In this document: one piece after another, positions 21,890 to 33,695 of the stretch | How the letters are laid out: every line of letters begins with the position of its first letter | Position numbering within the stretch: the first letter of the stretch is position 1 | Assembly: GCA_028386065.3 (NCBI GenBank) | Contig: JAKUCV010007264.1 | Coordinates: forward strand, 1,954 to 65,953 | DNA length: 64,000 nucleotides | Direction of reading: 5' to 3' | Origin: Turnera subulata | Taxonomy: Eukaryota > Streptophyta > Magnoliopsida > Malpighiales > Passifloraceae | Translations under genes and position numbers: made by a program | The notes under the pieces: model-generated | What the model was told of the DNA's origin: nothing | What the model saw: the letters and a program-made list of their open reading frames with translations, nothing else | Databases searched by the model: none

Positions 21890-22800
21890 ATTTCCGGAAG
21901 AAATTTGAATATGGACATTAAATGTTGAAATGCATAATAGTCTCGAAGACTAAATGAAAAGAGTCCAGCAGACTCAATAAAAGAAAAATGCAGCAAAGAC
22001 CTGAAGACTTACTCCCAAAAGGCCCATTGCATTTAATTTTTAGTCATTTATCTTTATTGGGCTAATTTATGTAAGGCCCATTGCTTTTAATTTTTTCGGT
22101 TATTCAATTCTTTATTGGGCTAATTAACGAAAGGCCCATGTTTATTTCTTTCATTTCAGTCTTTAATTTTATTTAAATTATGTTATTCAAGACCTTTATA
22201 ATTTCCAGAAGAAATTTATTATGGGTATCAAATGCGGACAGGAATTTACATGATAATAGTCTGGGAGACTAACTATAAGAGTCCAGCAGACTCAATAAAA
22301 GAAAATACAACGAAGACTGGAAGTCTTACCGTTCAAAAGATTCTGAAGATCCTTCAAAAGAAAATCGAAAATAAACACCATTACCACCAGAAGATGGAAA
22401 TTATATGACCACCAGAAGGTGGATATTTTACTTGCTTACCCTGTAGGAGCAATTCATTTTATATTCAATTTATTTTATGTTCAGTTTAAATTATTACGCA
22501 TTGCAATTTATTTTATTTACTTTTCAGTACTTTATAATTGTTTCTAGAATAATGCCTCAAGCATTAGTCTCGAAGACAATGCAAAATTGACATCCACAGG
22601 AGGAGAATTATATGTGTGGATGTCAATATAACATATGATAACATCTCGAAATGAGAAAAAAATTAACACGTTCCAGAAGAGCATAAATCCGAATATGTTC
22701 CTGAAGAACGCATGTTTTAAATATGATCTAGAAGATCGTATATTTACGCTCTGGAAGAGCATATACTCTTGAAGAGTACAGACACCCCTAGTAATAAAAT
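21890..22800 (+). repeat. Cluster of short palindromes with an NGA core
   Basis: Examples: AGTCTCGAAGACT (21939-21951), GAGTCCAGCAGACTC (21961-21975 and 22279-22293), AGTCTGGGAGACT (22258-22270), AAGACTGGAAGTCTT (22313-22327), CCACCAGAAGGTGG (22409-22422), GTTCCTGAAGAAC (22697-22709), GATCTAGAAGATC (22725-22737), GCTCTGGAAGAGC (22748-22760), ACTCTTGAAGAGT (22765-22777). A longer hairpin with ATTGACATCCACA arms lies near 22587-22628. Similar units continue at 23985-24230 and 25270-25680. Confidence 0.85.
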
Positions 22801-22984
22801 AAATTATTATGGATCCCGATGAATTGACTCTGATCTATTCCCTGAAGCGAATAAAACAGTATAATTATTTGTGCCTGTGGGCGTAAATGAGATAATAAAT
22901 GGAAAAGGCTCAAAGCAAACATGCATATTATTATTACATAAGGGATCATTACTTGAGAATGTCCACATAAAGGAATTGTTCTCA

Positions 22985-23830
22985 TACATAAAACTGAATA
23001 AAATTATTTAACGGTTGGGTACAACATTGACCCTGAAACTCTGAGCCTCACCATTAATGTTGACCCTAACACTGTCGTTCCAGGAGAACCACATACCACC
23101 CATGTTGTTTTCTACAGGTATCTCAAACCGATTCGTTGGAGGAAAACGAAGAGGAATCACACCATGATTTTCTCCTGCTTGCCACAAAGTCTTAGTAATC
23201 AGTACCATGTTAGGCTTGTACTGATTCTTCAGATCCCTTAAGGTACGCACAAAGTCTTGAGACCTTCTTGCTATACCCCTGCAATTCGATAGTAGAAGTC
23301 GTACCTTAGGCCATGTAGGTGGTAACCCAGTCACCCTTTGGACGCTCCGAGCCATCATGGAAACCTGATAATAACTGCTTTGATTTAAAATCTGACAAGA
23401 AGGCTCTAGCTGAAATTCCTGTAGTCTATTAGATATGAAAAACATAATAGAGTTAGCCGAGCCATAAAAAGAAGCCCTTAGATTGCTTTCGTCCTCTAGG
23501 AAGAATGTTTCTTCCATAGGAGTTACAAAGAACCTAGATGAATATAGTTCATCAACAAACACTAAACGAGGAATTCTCGCCAGACAATTCGGTAATTCCT
23601 CTTGCTGCTCATTCACCATACTATATGCTAACCTATTTCTTCTTCCTAGAGATGCACCCTCAACAAAGAAAACAGTAGCTGGGGAAGGCATTTTTCTTGT
23701 CTTGATGATTTTTTTGAGTTTTCTGCATCTTCCTGTCTCAACCGCCTCCCCTTCTTATAGTCTGAGATTAGACAGCTAGGTGTCAGTTTTCAAATGTGGA
23801 CCCCTTTTTCCTATCTCCGAAAAGATCCAG
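22985..23830 (-). pseudogene. LINE endonuclease fragment, antisense inside the copia element
   Basis: A 227-codon minus-strand frame (23691-23008) is open. Its second half recalls the start of the L1-type ORF2 endonuclease: LLLSNCRGIARRSQDFVRTL, then a KPNMVLITKT strand and a GGMWFSWN motif. Active-site residues further on are absent because the frame ends after about 110 residues of the domain. The first half (VFFVEGASLGRRNRLAY...) is not recognised; it may be linker sequence upstream of the nuclease. CTATAAGAAGG lies about 65 bases upstream of the ATG on the minus strand. The frame has no internal stop, unlike the surrounding decayed copia sequence. Confidence 0.55.
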
Positions 23831-24837
23831 AAGATTTTTCGGTAATTAAAACTTTGCATTATTTGTCAGTAAACTCCAAAGCTTTTCAAGCTTCGAGGTT
23901 TTGCTTTTGGAAAAGTCTGCTAAATAATTCTGATTTTTTCCGATATGAGTGGCTGATATAAGCCTAATATTGGCACATATATTGCAGCTTGAAGCTAGCA
24001 ATTTAAGTTATAAAACTTACCATATCCAGCCAGAAGCTGAAATGCTCTAGCCTGAAGCTAGCAATTTTAAGTGTTTAAATACACAAGTTTATACAGCCTG
24101 AAGCTGAGTCCGACTAGAAGTTGACTGATAGATATTTAATTTATAACTAGTATGCACCAGCCAGAAGCTTGTAATAATTTTTCTAAGTTATCCAGCCTGG
24201 AGCTGGCACCGACTTGAAGTTGGTACATGGACATATTGTTTGGCATGACCTGTTGGGCTATCCCGGATCGATTATGATGCACGAAATTGATTGAAAAACC
24301 AGAAGTTTTTACAATCAATGAATTTCCATGAGTTTGTTTGCTGCGAAACTTATTACACGGCCTTCCTAAGATGAGAATGGCCTAGTATCACTAGCAAGTT
24401 TGAGAATGATTCAGGGACATGAACGCGGACTAATAAATCCGCTGTGTTAACCAACTAGGTAATTTTTACGATGCATCGACTAGATGGTCTATTGTGTAAT
24501 GCAAGTTGGCATTGTGCGCACTAATTTAATAATTAAGCCACTTGCAGGTATATGTCCCTACTTATGTTACTAGACTATATGTCTAGATAATGCTGGTATA
24601 TTTCTTCAAATGGATAATGTATATCATTGGAAATAAACCCAAAGTGATCTGGGCCATATTGACAATTGATTGCAGGACCATTGATGAAATATTATTGTTT
24701 TGAGAAAATGGTATTTTATATGCAGCAACACTTGAGTGCATCAAGCCAACATGATAAGATCTCCCCACTTGATTGATTAATGGTCACATACTTAGTATTT
24801 CCCATCTACGGACCATCGGTTATTCAGTATATAATGC

Positions 24838-26647
24838 TCCACCACAGGATTGTGAAATGGTCCCTTAAAAGAAGATTGGGAATCTACGTTGGGTATGTAT
24901 CTCCATAAATTACAAAAGTAATTGAAACCCTATGACAGGAGATTGGAGATTTATTTATTGTAAGATTTGCTTATTAATTGATGTTTTACCCAACATCAGG
25001 GGGAGAGAATAAGCAGCTGGATCAAGAGATAAGAGATTATTGAAATGATTTATCAATATCTAGTTTTTGATCCTCAAATATTAGTATGAACCTAAAGATC
25101 AAAAGATGATTCATTTGCAAAAGATTAGTAAGTCAATTGCCAGACACATTTAAATTAAGTGTGACCATATACCAGCTGCAAATGCTCTTGTTTAGATTGA
25201 TGTTCCCGAAGAACAATATAAGTATGCAAATGAATCTATAGATTATACTCGATTCCAAAAGAAAAGAAATTCTCGATAGAGAAAAAGGAGCAATGTGATA
25301 AGATGGCCCCAGTAAGAAAATATGGCCTCCAGTAGAGGTTTGAATTAAAAGTCCTCTAGAAGAGGTTGATTCCCTGACACAAAGTGATAAAGTTCCAGAA
25401 GTAACTCAGGTACCTGAAATAAATAAGCATGATGAGATCTCAATTATAGTGTCAGGAATAAGATGGAACCGACGTGAAAATAACCGTCGACGGAATATTT
25501 GTCTTATTTAATATATAGCGCTAAATAAAATGAGGATCATGAACCTACATTTGACGAATGTAGGCGCAGTATGATTGGCCAAAATAGAGAAACATGATTA
25601 AAGGTTGTGTTGGACTCGCTCAAAGCGAGAAATTAGACTCGCTCGAAGCGAGAAATTTCCAGACCTGTACACCATACACCAGAAGGTGTAAAATTCAACT
25701 GGTCATAAAATAGGAATTTGTGCAGAAAAGAATATGAGATATAAAGCACGGTTTATGGCACAAAGTTTTACCCAAACGACCAGGTATTAATTATGAGGAG
25801 ATTTACTCCCCTGTGGTGGATGCAATTACTTTTGTCTGGCAATATATGAAAAGTATTAGAAATGCATCTAATGAATGTTATTACAGCCTATTATTATGGA
25901 TCCATAAGTTGTGAGATATACATAAAGATCCCTGCAGGATCCCAGTTACCTGAAGCAAATAATTCCCGGGAAATTACAAAAATTGAACTGAGTTTAAATC
26001 ATTTTGAGTATGAATAAATTTTTATGTTTAGTGATAGGAATTCCAGAAGAGGTTTCTAAATACCGTGCTATTATACTGGTCCTGGAGTACCCTGTCTAAG
26101 AGCAATATGTATTACTTGTAACATAAAGCCTGAAGCTTTTGATATAAGCCTATTGGCAATATATGTATTTGCTCTTATCTTCGGGGAATAACAAATGTGT
26201 AATCCTGTAAACCCGAAAGAGAGTATAGTTGATTTTTGTAGATGTAGATTCCTTATTTAGTCCACATAAAGCACAGACAGACATCAGCCACAACTTTACA
26301 CATGAAATTGTTGCATCATTGGGACTACAAAAAGCAAGAGGGCAAGACAGATGCCCCAACAACAAAATTATGAAGATAAAGCTCCCATATTGCCCAGTTA
26401 AGAGTAATGATGTATCAAAAGTGATCAGACAAGGCACATATCCTCAGAAGTTGACGAGAAGATAATTGTCATGCCACGACATCAAGAAACCAAGAGAGGC
26501 CAAAATGAGGGGGAGTAGGATACGCACTGCACTCTTTTTCCCTTCACCAAGCTTTTATCCCACTGGGTTTTTCTTGGTAAGGTTTTTAATGAGGCAGTTA
26601 TCCCAATAGCGTATTCTATCCAAAGTACCATAACATTTAAGGGGGAG
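24838..26647 (+). pseudogene. Decayed copia pol/RT region and 3' untranslated part
   Basis: At about 25750-25845 the sequence encodes AQSFTQ and, after a one-base slip, RPGINYEEIYSPVVDAITF, the copia RT entry block. Stops are frequent elsewhere. The region aligns with 1-1760 of the window, sharing the frame slip, gag-side words such as TGTAGGCGCAGTATGATTGG and the final GGGGGAGTAG/AAGGGGGAG tracts. It carries further NGA-core palindromes (for example CTCGCTCGAAGCGAG near 25635). Confidence 0.7.
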
Positions 26648-26816
26648 TGTTATGAAAAAATATGGATAAATGTTAGTTGTACCTACCCAACTATCCTCCC
26701 TATATATATATTCACTGCATGTGCTACTTGTCCAGGAACTCCTCCATTTTCTTCCTTCTCTATTGATACATCCTGTGTATAATCAATGAAGAAATGAAAC
26801 ACTACATTTTTCAACA
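26648..26816 (+). repeat. 3' LTR of the copia element (169 bp)
   Basis: It differs from the 5' LTR at only a handful of positions by eye, so the insertion is fairly recent. It is flanked by the polypurine tract (26639-26647) and the CAACC TSD. Confidence 0.9.
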
Positions 26817-26825
26817 CAACCAACA

Positions 26826-29295
26826 TTCTCCTCCTTTTTTTGGTGGTGTCAAAACATGGACATAAGAACAAACAACTCCCCCTTCCAAAGAGCTTGCATG
26901 CCATACATTTTTTTCAATCTACCGATGTCAAATGCTGAAAGTCATACAATGCAGTGCACTAATCGTCAATATAGCAAAAGGCAAAATATGTCAAATATGT
27001 CCACATGTTCTCCCCCTTTTGGCAGCAACCAATAGAAGCTGAAGATTATTACCATAGACAAAAAAAAAATGAAGTAGATCTACAATTATATATGGAGTGT
27101 GATAACTTCTGTTGAGAGAAGTCATGTTTGATATGAATAGCATTGCAATAAGAACACTCAAATACATCATGCTTGCATCTGCATCTACATTACTTTGAAT
27201 CAAAACATAACTAGAAGTACAAAAAACCTACTGTACTGAGTTACCAATAATATTAAAGAAAATTGGTTAATATCAGTATTCCGTATAATAAACATTCTTT
27301 ACATCGATGTATCTATCAGAAGACAGGATTAGATAAGTTTTTCTTTAATTTCAGCAGTTGCAAGTCCTGGCAAGGTTCTAACTAATTATCCCTATCTATT
27401 AGGGATATTCAAAACAGACATAAAAGGTAAATCACAAGTAAAAACAACAAACCCAAAAACCAAATATCCTCCATTTAACAGAGGAGGAAGACATAAAAAA
27501 TGATTTAAGTTTGAACCAAATAATGGTGTAGCTGCAAAAGAAATACAATCCGAATAGATAGAGGGCAAAATGTACGGGAAGTAGCAGTTCCACAAGAGTT
27601 TAAACTACTAGTACAATCTGAAATGTTAAATATGAGATGCAATGAGCTTAAAAAGGAGCACCAAGAAGGGTTATGATCTAAGCATCTTCAAACTTGTTAG
27701 AAGGAGCTGGAATTGGAGCTCTGTTCTGCGGGATAACAACGAGGAGCAGTATTTGTTTTGGGTTCAGTGCATAGCAAATAGTCGGAGTCGGCGTTGTTTT
27801 CCTGGATTTAGACTTTTTCAGGTGAGGCAAAGCTATGGTGAAGCTTCACTGAGGAACGATGGCAGATTGGTAGTGCACGGTGACGCAACAGCTGGTGGTG
27901 GTTTCGCCCTTCTTAAGGCGCATAGAGACTGGCGCTAGTTGTTGATTTAATGGTGAAGCTCTTCTTGATTTGGTATATATGGTGGCTAGGGTTCTTTAAA
28001 ATTAGGGATTTGGAGAGTTTAGGTGTTAAGAAGATAGAAAGGTAGAAATCGGGTAGTTGTGATTTTGGAAAGAAAGACAAAAACGTGTGTTCTGTAAACA
28101 AGTTTTTAAAAAAAAAAATAAAAAAAAATGGTGGTAGATATGCATTAAAATGGTGTGTTATGGAAAGACCTGCTTTTTTTTAACAACCGGAAAGCATATT
28201 ATTGATTATAACAGGAGGTGGATGAAACCACCATTACATAGGAGAAGCAAAAACACCAGCAAGTAGAAATACCCTCCGAGAACAGAGAAACATGCTAGAG
28301 AAGAAGGGAAGGTGGTAGAGGACCAAGGAATACACTACCGACTCGAGCCACCGGTGGAACAGCAACCCGCTCCCAAACTCGCCGAGTCCGGCTTCAGCAA
28401 TCGACCCAGTAACCGGAGAGCATGTACCTGCAAGGCCTGCAAAAGTGGTTGCTAAAACTAGCAACAGGAAGACCAGTATCATCAGATCTAGAAGTAGATC
28501 TGACCTGGTAGCTAGAGAAAACCGATCTATGAACAGAAGTAAGGAAAAGAAAGAAAAAAGAAGAAAGGAAGAGAGGAGGAAGAGGTTGCCCAAAGGTAGC
28601 CCCTTAGTCACCAGTTTGGTAGCTTGGAGAGAGTTGGAGAGAATTTTAGAGAAAGAGAGAAGGGAGAGAGATTGATTTTTGAAAGAGTAAGAATGGACAG
28701 AGAGGAGAAAATATAACCAAAAATATTTTTCAGTTTGTAATAATGGAAGAAATCCAAAAGGATGAGTTTGGTATAATTATCCAACCTCCTTTTTTAAAAA
28801 AAATGAAATCCCACTTGGATGTGAAAAGTTATAAAAAAAATAAGAATATAACAGACCATGTGCAGCAATCCCCTTTGAAAAAAAAAATTGTCGCATGAGG
28901 GTTTGAAGGATGTAACACAAATTACACCAAAATAAAAGTAGCCGAATGAGCGTTTGGACGATGTAACCTAAATTCCACCAAATAAAAAGTCCAAAAAGTG
29001 ATGACAAAAGATGTAACTCAAAACACACCAAATTTTTATACCAAGAAAATTTGTTTCCAACCAACAAATTCCGTTCCAATCAATCCAAGTTAGAGATGCT
29101 CAAGACCCTTTTCCAATTTGTTCTCCATCATAGCTCATGTATGAAATGCATGAATACAAAATGCACCAATCAATTAGATAAGCATAAAAAGTAGACATAA
29201 AAGGATACTAGAAAGGATACAAAATGGTTCCAATCAAAGGATGAGTATTGCCATTCATCAAACACCACTCATCCTTGCTTTCCTACAAAGAAAAA
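26826..29295 (-). other. Sirevirus 3' internal region without coding capacity
   Basis: This should hold pol but has no long frame. Purine tracts on the minus strand (AAAGGGGGAGAA near 27010, GGAAGGGGGAG near 26875, AAGGAGGAGAA next to the LTR) are candidate primary and secondary polypurine tracts. A segment at 27640-27940 has an open + frame of 98 codons of no recognised family. A T-run-bounded retroposon is at 28168-28690. From 28780 to 29290 I see nothing recognisable. Confidence 0.5.
28168..28690 (-). mobile_element. Probable non-LTR retroposon remnant
   Basis: A T-run at 28168-28178 reads as a poly-A tail on the minus strand, preceded by TAATCAATAATATGCTTTCCGG, similar in style to plant LINE 3' ends. 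The minus strand has a 125-codon open frame (28611-28234) with a Leu/Phe-rich start and no recognised domain, and a CT-rich beginning (28620-28680). No clear TSD was found. It could equally be a processed gene fragment. Confidence 0.4.
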
Positions 29296-31234
29296 TCACG
29301 TTTTTGGTACCCATTTTATGTTGGGTCCATTTGGGTTAGTCATGGTACCTTTTGGTACCCAAATATACTTGATATTACACTTTCTTTGTCTAAGCATGCA
29401 AGTACGAGTACCATGGCTATATTTTCTACAAAAGTAACATGTGATAGAAGGAGTATAAGATTGTTTACTTCTAACAAAACTATCATAACCATGAACTCTA
29501 GCATTATAAGATCGTTGTCTACCACCATAGGTATATGCCTTAGCATGGTTATAAAATGATCTAGCTCTATATGCTTGTGTTCTAGAATTGTGACCATATG
29601 ATCTAGCATTATGAGCAAATGATCTAGTATAGTGAACATGTGGTCTTGCACCATGAGCATGAATTTTAGCATTATAGGCATTTGATCTTCTACCATGAGC
29701 ATATGAGATAGCATAAGTTCTCCTACCATATGCTTGTGATTTACCATGATGAGCATGTGATTTTGAGTTAAGAACATGTGTTTTAGCATCATGAGCATAT
29801 GGTTTAGCATGTTCATATGAAGTAGTGTGATAGTTAGATGTGGCACCATGTTCATATGTCTTAGCATTAAGCACAAATGGTTTAGCATCAAATGTCACAC
29901 TAGATGCACCTAATCCCTCTTTTTGCATAGGATTTCTTTTTTGTCCTAAGAGAAGATTAAGACCATTTGTACCATTAGTTATCTTCTCCAAAGTACTCTT
30001 CAAATCAATAATTTGAGATTTAAGAGAATCATTCTCTTCTCCCAACATATCACAAGCACATACATTAGAAGATATTTTCTCATTAAGTTCATTGTAAGAC
30101 ATATTAAGAGCATGCTTTTCTTCTTCAAGAGTCATAAGTTGCTTTTTATAAGCTTGATTCCTTTTCAAAGACTTGTCAAGTTCATCATGCAACTTAAGGA
30201 AAGCATCATGTAATTCTTCAAATGTAAAGTCATCGGAAAAATCCATTACCTCATCATTTTCAAGACTCATGAAGCAAAAGGTGGCAACCTCATCATCATC
30301 CGAATCACTTGAAGAGGTATCATCATCATCCCATGTTGCCAAGACTTTCGTTCCTTTTCTCTTGAGAGAATCATGCCTTGATTTCTTCTTGTAAGGGCAA
30401 TCGGTTTTGATGTGTCCCGGCTTGTTGCACTCAAAGCAAACAATGGACTCTCCTCTTGTCTCACCATGCTTGGAATTCTTCAAGTTCTTCATTTCCTTTT
30501 GTAGCTTCTTCATCTTGAGAAATTTCATAAACTTCCTTGTGATGAGAGTCATATCTTCATCCTTGTCACTTGCATCATTACTTGAATCTTGAGTCTTCAA
30601 GGCAAGATCTTGCTTCTTCTTCTCTTTGCCTTCAAACTTCATTCCATAGGCAATCAAGGAGCCAATTAGCTCATTGTAAGATAAGACATTAAGATCCTTG
30701 GCCTCTTCTATTGCGGTGACTTTAGCTTCCCACTCTTTGCTCAAAGACCTCAATACTTTGGTAACCTTCTCCTTATCACTAATGACCTTACCAAGGCTCA
30801 AGGTTATTGCATAGAGTAGAAAACCTAGTGCTCATGTCACTAATGGACTCATTAGGCATCATTGCAAAGAGCTCATAATCTCTCATTAGCCTATTAGTCT
30901 TAGACTCCTTGACTTGAATAGTTCCCTCATGAGTAGTGCATAAAAGTTTCCAAATCTCATGAGCACTCTTGTAAGTCCTAATTCTCTCAAACTCTTCTTT
31001 ACTCAAGCCACACAACAAGGAATTTCTAGCCATGGCATCTAGAGTACCTTTCTTCTTCTCATTTTCACTCTAATCACTCAAAGGTTTAAGTGGCCTATTC
31101 CAACCACTCTCAACTATCTCCCAAGTTTCCAAACCTTGGCCCTCTAGAAATATTTACATCCTAACCTTCCAATAGTCAAAATTGACTCCATCAAAGTATG
31201 GAGCTTTGTGGATGTTGTAACCTTCAAAAGCCAT
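29296..31234 (-). pseudogene. Sirevirus gag, broken
   Basis: It starts MAFEGYNIHKAPYFDGVNFDY (ATG at 31234), the DUF4219-like gag beginning. There are two in-frame stops (about 31156 and 31072) and a frameshift near 30795. The middle matches the UBN2-type gag core (YKSAHEIWKLLCTTHEGT, then VLRSLSKEWEAKVTAIEEA). A first zinc knuckle, CFECNKPGHIKTDC (CX2CX4HX4C), is followed by a coiled Lys/Glu-rich part. Next is a tract of about 150 residues made of His/Tyr-Ala-basic repeats, then a second knuckle, CYFCRKYSHGTRTC, and the KYIWVPKG and IKWVPK motifs typical of Sirevirus gag. The largest open piece is 501 codons. Pol does not follow. Confidence 0.85.
29500..29900 (-). repeat. Degenerate minisatellite coding a His/Tyr-Ala-basic tract in gag
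   Basis: Units of about 24-36 bases with the + strand words TTAGCATTAT, CATGAGCAT and GATCTAGCAT recur across the gag frame. They encode repeats such as HGARPHVHYTRSFAHNARS. The length stays a multiple of three, so the frame is kept through the whole array. Confidence 0.75.
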
Positions 31235-31276
31235 GATCTTTACTCTAGGAGGTTAATCCAAAACAAAGAGACCTAC

Positions 31277-31288
31277 GCTCCGCTACCA
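31277..31288 (-). other. Sirevirus primer-binding site
   Basis: The minus strand reads TGGTAGCGGAGC, two bases after the LTR end (GGGCCTACA/AT). It is identical over 12 bases to the sites in the gypsy element (10197-10208) and the Tork element (52681-52692). Confidence 0.7.
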
Positions 31289-33695
31289 ATTGTAGGCCCA
31301 AACTAGCTAAGAAGGGGGGTTAAATTAGCTAATAGAGAAGAACAGTGACTTTTGTAACTCTTTTCGCACCAAAACTGCAACTAGGACAAGGTTGTATTTT
31401 GTAACTGAAATTGCACCAAAATCTAGAAAGGTAATGAATGATCAAGTGCGAAAATAAAAGGCAATCTACACAAAAGAGACAACATAAAGATTTAGAGTGG
31501 TTCCCCCTAAATCCTATGGGTACATCCACTACTCAAGGCTCCCCTTGAGATTTCAAATCCACTAAGTGACTTCTTTCAAGGTGAAGTCCAACCTTTTTAC
31601 AACCAAGCTTTTTCAAGGATAAAGTTCAAACCTTTACAAGAGTTTTCCCAAAGCTCACTCTCCAACCTACACAAGAGTTTTCAAAGGCTCACTCTCTAAC
31701 CTATACAAGCGTTTTCAAAGGCTCACTCTCTAACCTATACCCAAAGTTTTTTCAAAGGCTCAAGCTTCAAACCTTTACAACCCCTTGAGTAAAATGTACC
31801 CAATCTCACTCAAGGAAGAATTTTCAACAACCTAAGAGTGACTCACTCTTGATTACAAGTTTTGCACAAAAATCTCACAAAGGTGTTTAAGCACAATTAG
31901 CAAGCTTCAACTCAATTAGCCCAATCATCAATTGCTTGGCTTGATTCACTTTCAGGAAGGAAATGGCCTATTTATATTGCACTCAAATGCTCCCAACGGA
32001 TCTATTAAAGAATGGGACAAAAGAGAGCCTTTTTCTAAAAGAGGGCTTGAAATATGGTGCCAAATGACTTACAAAACTTATTGCCCAAGTACCCAACACT
32101 TCAAAATGCCTCTTTGATGCTCTTGTGCCTTCTAGAATCCTTCCTTCTCATCTTGGTACTCTAATATGACAGAAAAACGGCTACAAGAATTGATTTGTGG
32201 AAGTTTTGAGCTCCTCTCCTTCTTCCTCTCATGTTTGTACACATGGGAGTGTGCCCTCTTTCTTTAACCCACAAAAGGGGTTGTTAACTTGTTTTGGCTC
32301 TCCACAAAGGACAAGAAAACGTCCATAATGCTCTTGCTTTTTGGTCATGAAGCTTCTGAAAATTTTGGTTTCTAAAGAGATAAGGTAGAAGATGAGAGCT
32401 AAGACAAACAACCAAAGAAGACAACCCAGTTTTAAAAAGGATTAATGCTACGTTTGATCCCTGTGTTGCCCCCTAGATTCGAAGATTCATCCTTGTGTTG
32501 AGTTTTGATTGGTTTTGATCCCTCAGTTGGTCAATTTTTTAAGGTTTTAGTCCCTTTTACCGATTTTACCCTTAAATTCAGCACTTTACTGTTCAAACCA
32601 GTTTACCCACCCGAGATTCGACCCAACTAACCGACCCAACCCAGAACCCTATTCAAAATTCTCCAATAAACAAATAACTCTACCTCCCAACATCAAAAAT
32701 TTTTTAATAAAAAAATAATTTTTTAAAAATTTTTTTCAAAATTAAAAAATCATAAATTAAATTATTTTTTAATTTTAAAAAATTAAAAATTTAAACCTTT
32801 CTTCTCCACATGTTTTTTTATTTTTTTATTTTCTTTTTTCTTTTTTCTTCTTGTCCTCCTCCTCCTTCCCCCTCAACACCAAAAATTTATAAATTATAAA
32901 AAATACAAATTATTTTTAAAATTTTAAAAAGTAAAAAATCATAATTTAAATTATTTTTTTAATTTAAAAATTCGAAAATTTAAATTTTTTATCTACTTTT
33001 CTTTTTCTTTTTTTTCCTCCTTTCCTCTCCACACGTCCAGAAAAATTATATTTGTTTTAAAAATTTTAAACTAAAAATAATTGACTTTATATTTTTTATT
33101 TTTAAAAAAGTTTTAAATTTTTTTTGTACTTTTTTTAATGATTTCCAAAATTTTGATATTGGGAGGTAGAGTTATATATTTATTGGAGATTTTTTATTAG
33201 GGTTCCGGGTTGGGTCGGTTAGTTGGGTCGAATTTTGGATGGGTAAATTGGTTTGAATAGTAAAGTGCTGAATTTAGGGATAAAATTGGTAAAAAGGACT
33301 AAAACTTTAAAAAATTGACCAAACGAGGGATCAAAACCAATCAAAAATCAACACAAAGATGAATCTTCAAATTCAGGGGACAACACAGGGATCAAACCTA
33401 GCATCCGTTTTAAAAATAGCCGTTGGTGGCTTTCCCAAATTTTGTGTCCACGTCTTCTAGCTAAGAAACTAGAAGAGCATGTTCTATTTGTGTAAAACGA
33501 CGTCATCCTACTTAAAAGAAACAGAACTTGGGCTTAGTACATGAAAGACTTGAGTGAGCCCAAAGAACAATAATAATAAGTTATAGTACCCACAAAACCA
33601 TTGGGCTAGAGTAACTAAGTTTGACCCAAATAAAAAATTTGAACGATTAGACTAAAAAGAATACAGTTTACTCAAACTCAAGTAAAACAATGTTT

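Larger units (their letters stand above)
20588..26816 (+). mobile_element. Full-length defective Ty1/copia element (TSD CAACC)
   Basis: The two 169-bp LTRs (20588-20756 and 26648-26816) are nearly identical and begin TGTTA. CAACC is duplicated at 20583-20587 and 26817-26821. The left LTR is followed by CGTTATCAGCATCGAAGCTC, a tRNA-Met-derived PBS type seen in some plant copia families. The 3' LTR is preceded by AAGGGGGAG. Between them no intact gag-pol exists. There is a GC-rich exon-like leader, a tract rich in small palindromes, an antisense LINE endonuclease fragment (23008-23800) and decayed pol/RT (24838-26640). Mobility must have depended on enzymes supplied in trans. Confidence 0.9.

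Noticed and set aside
29340..29891. 183-codon Met/His/Leu-rich minus-strand frame
   Set aside because: It is an out-of-frame shadow of the gag repeat tract.
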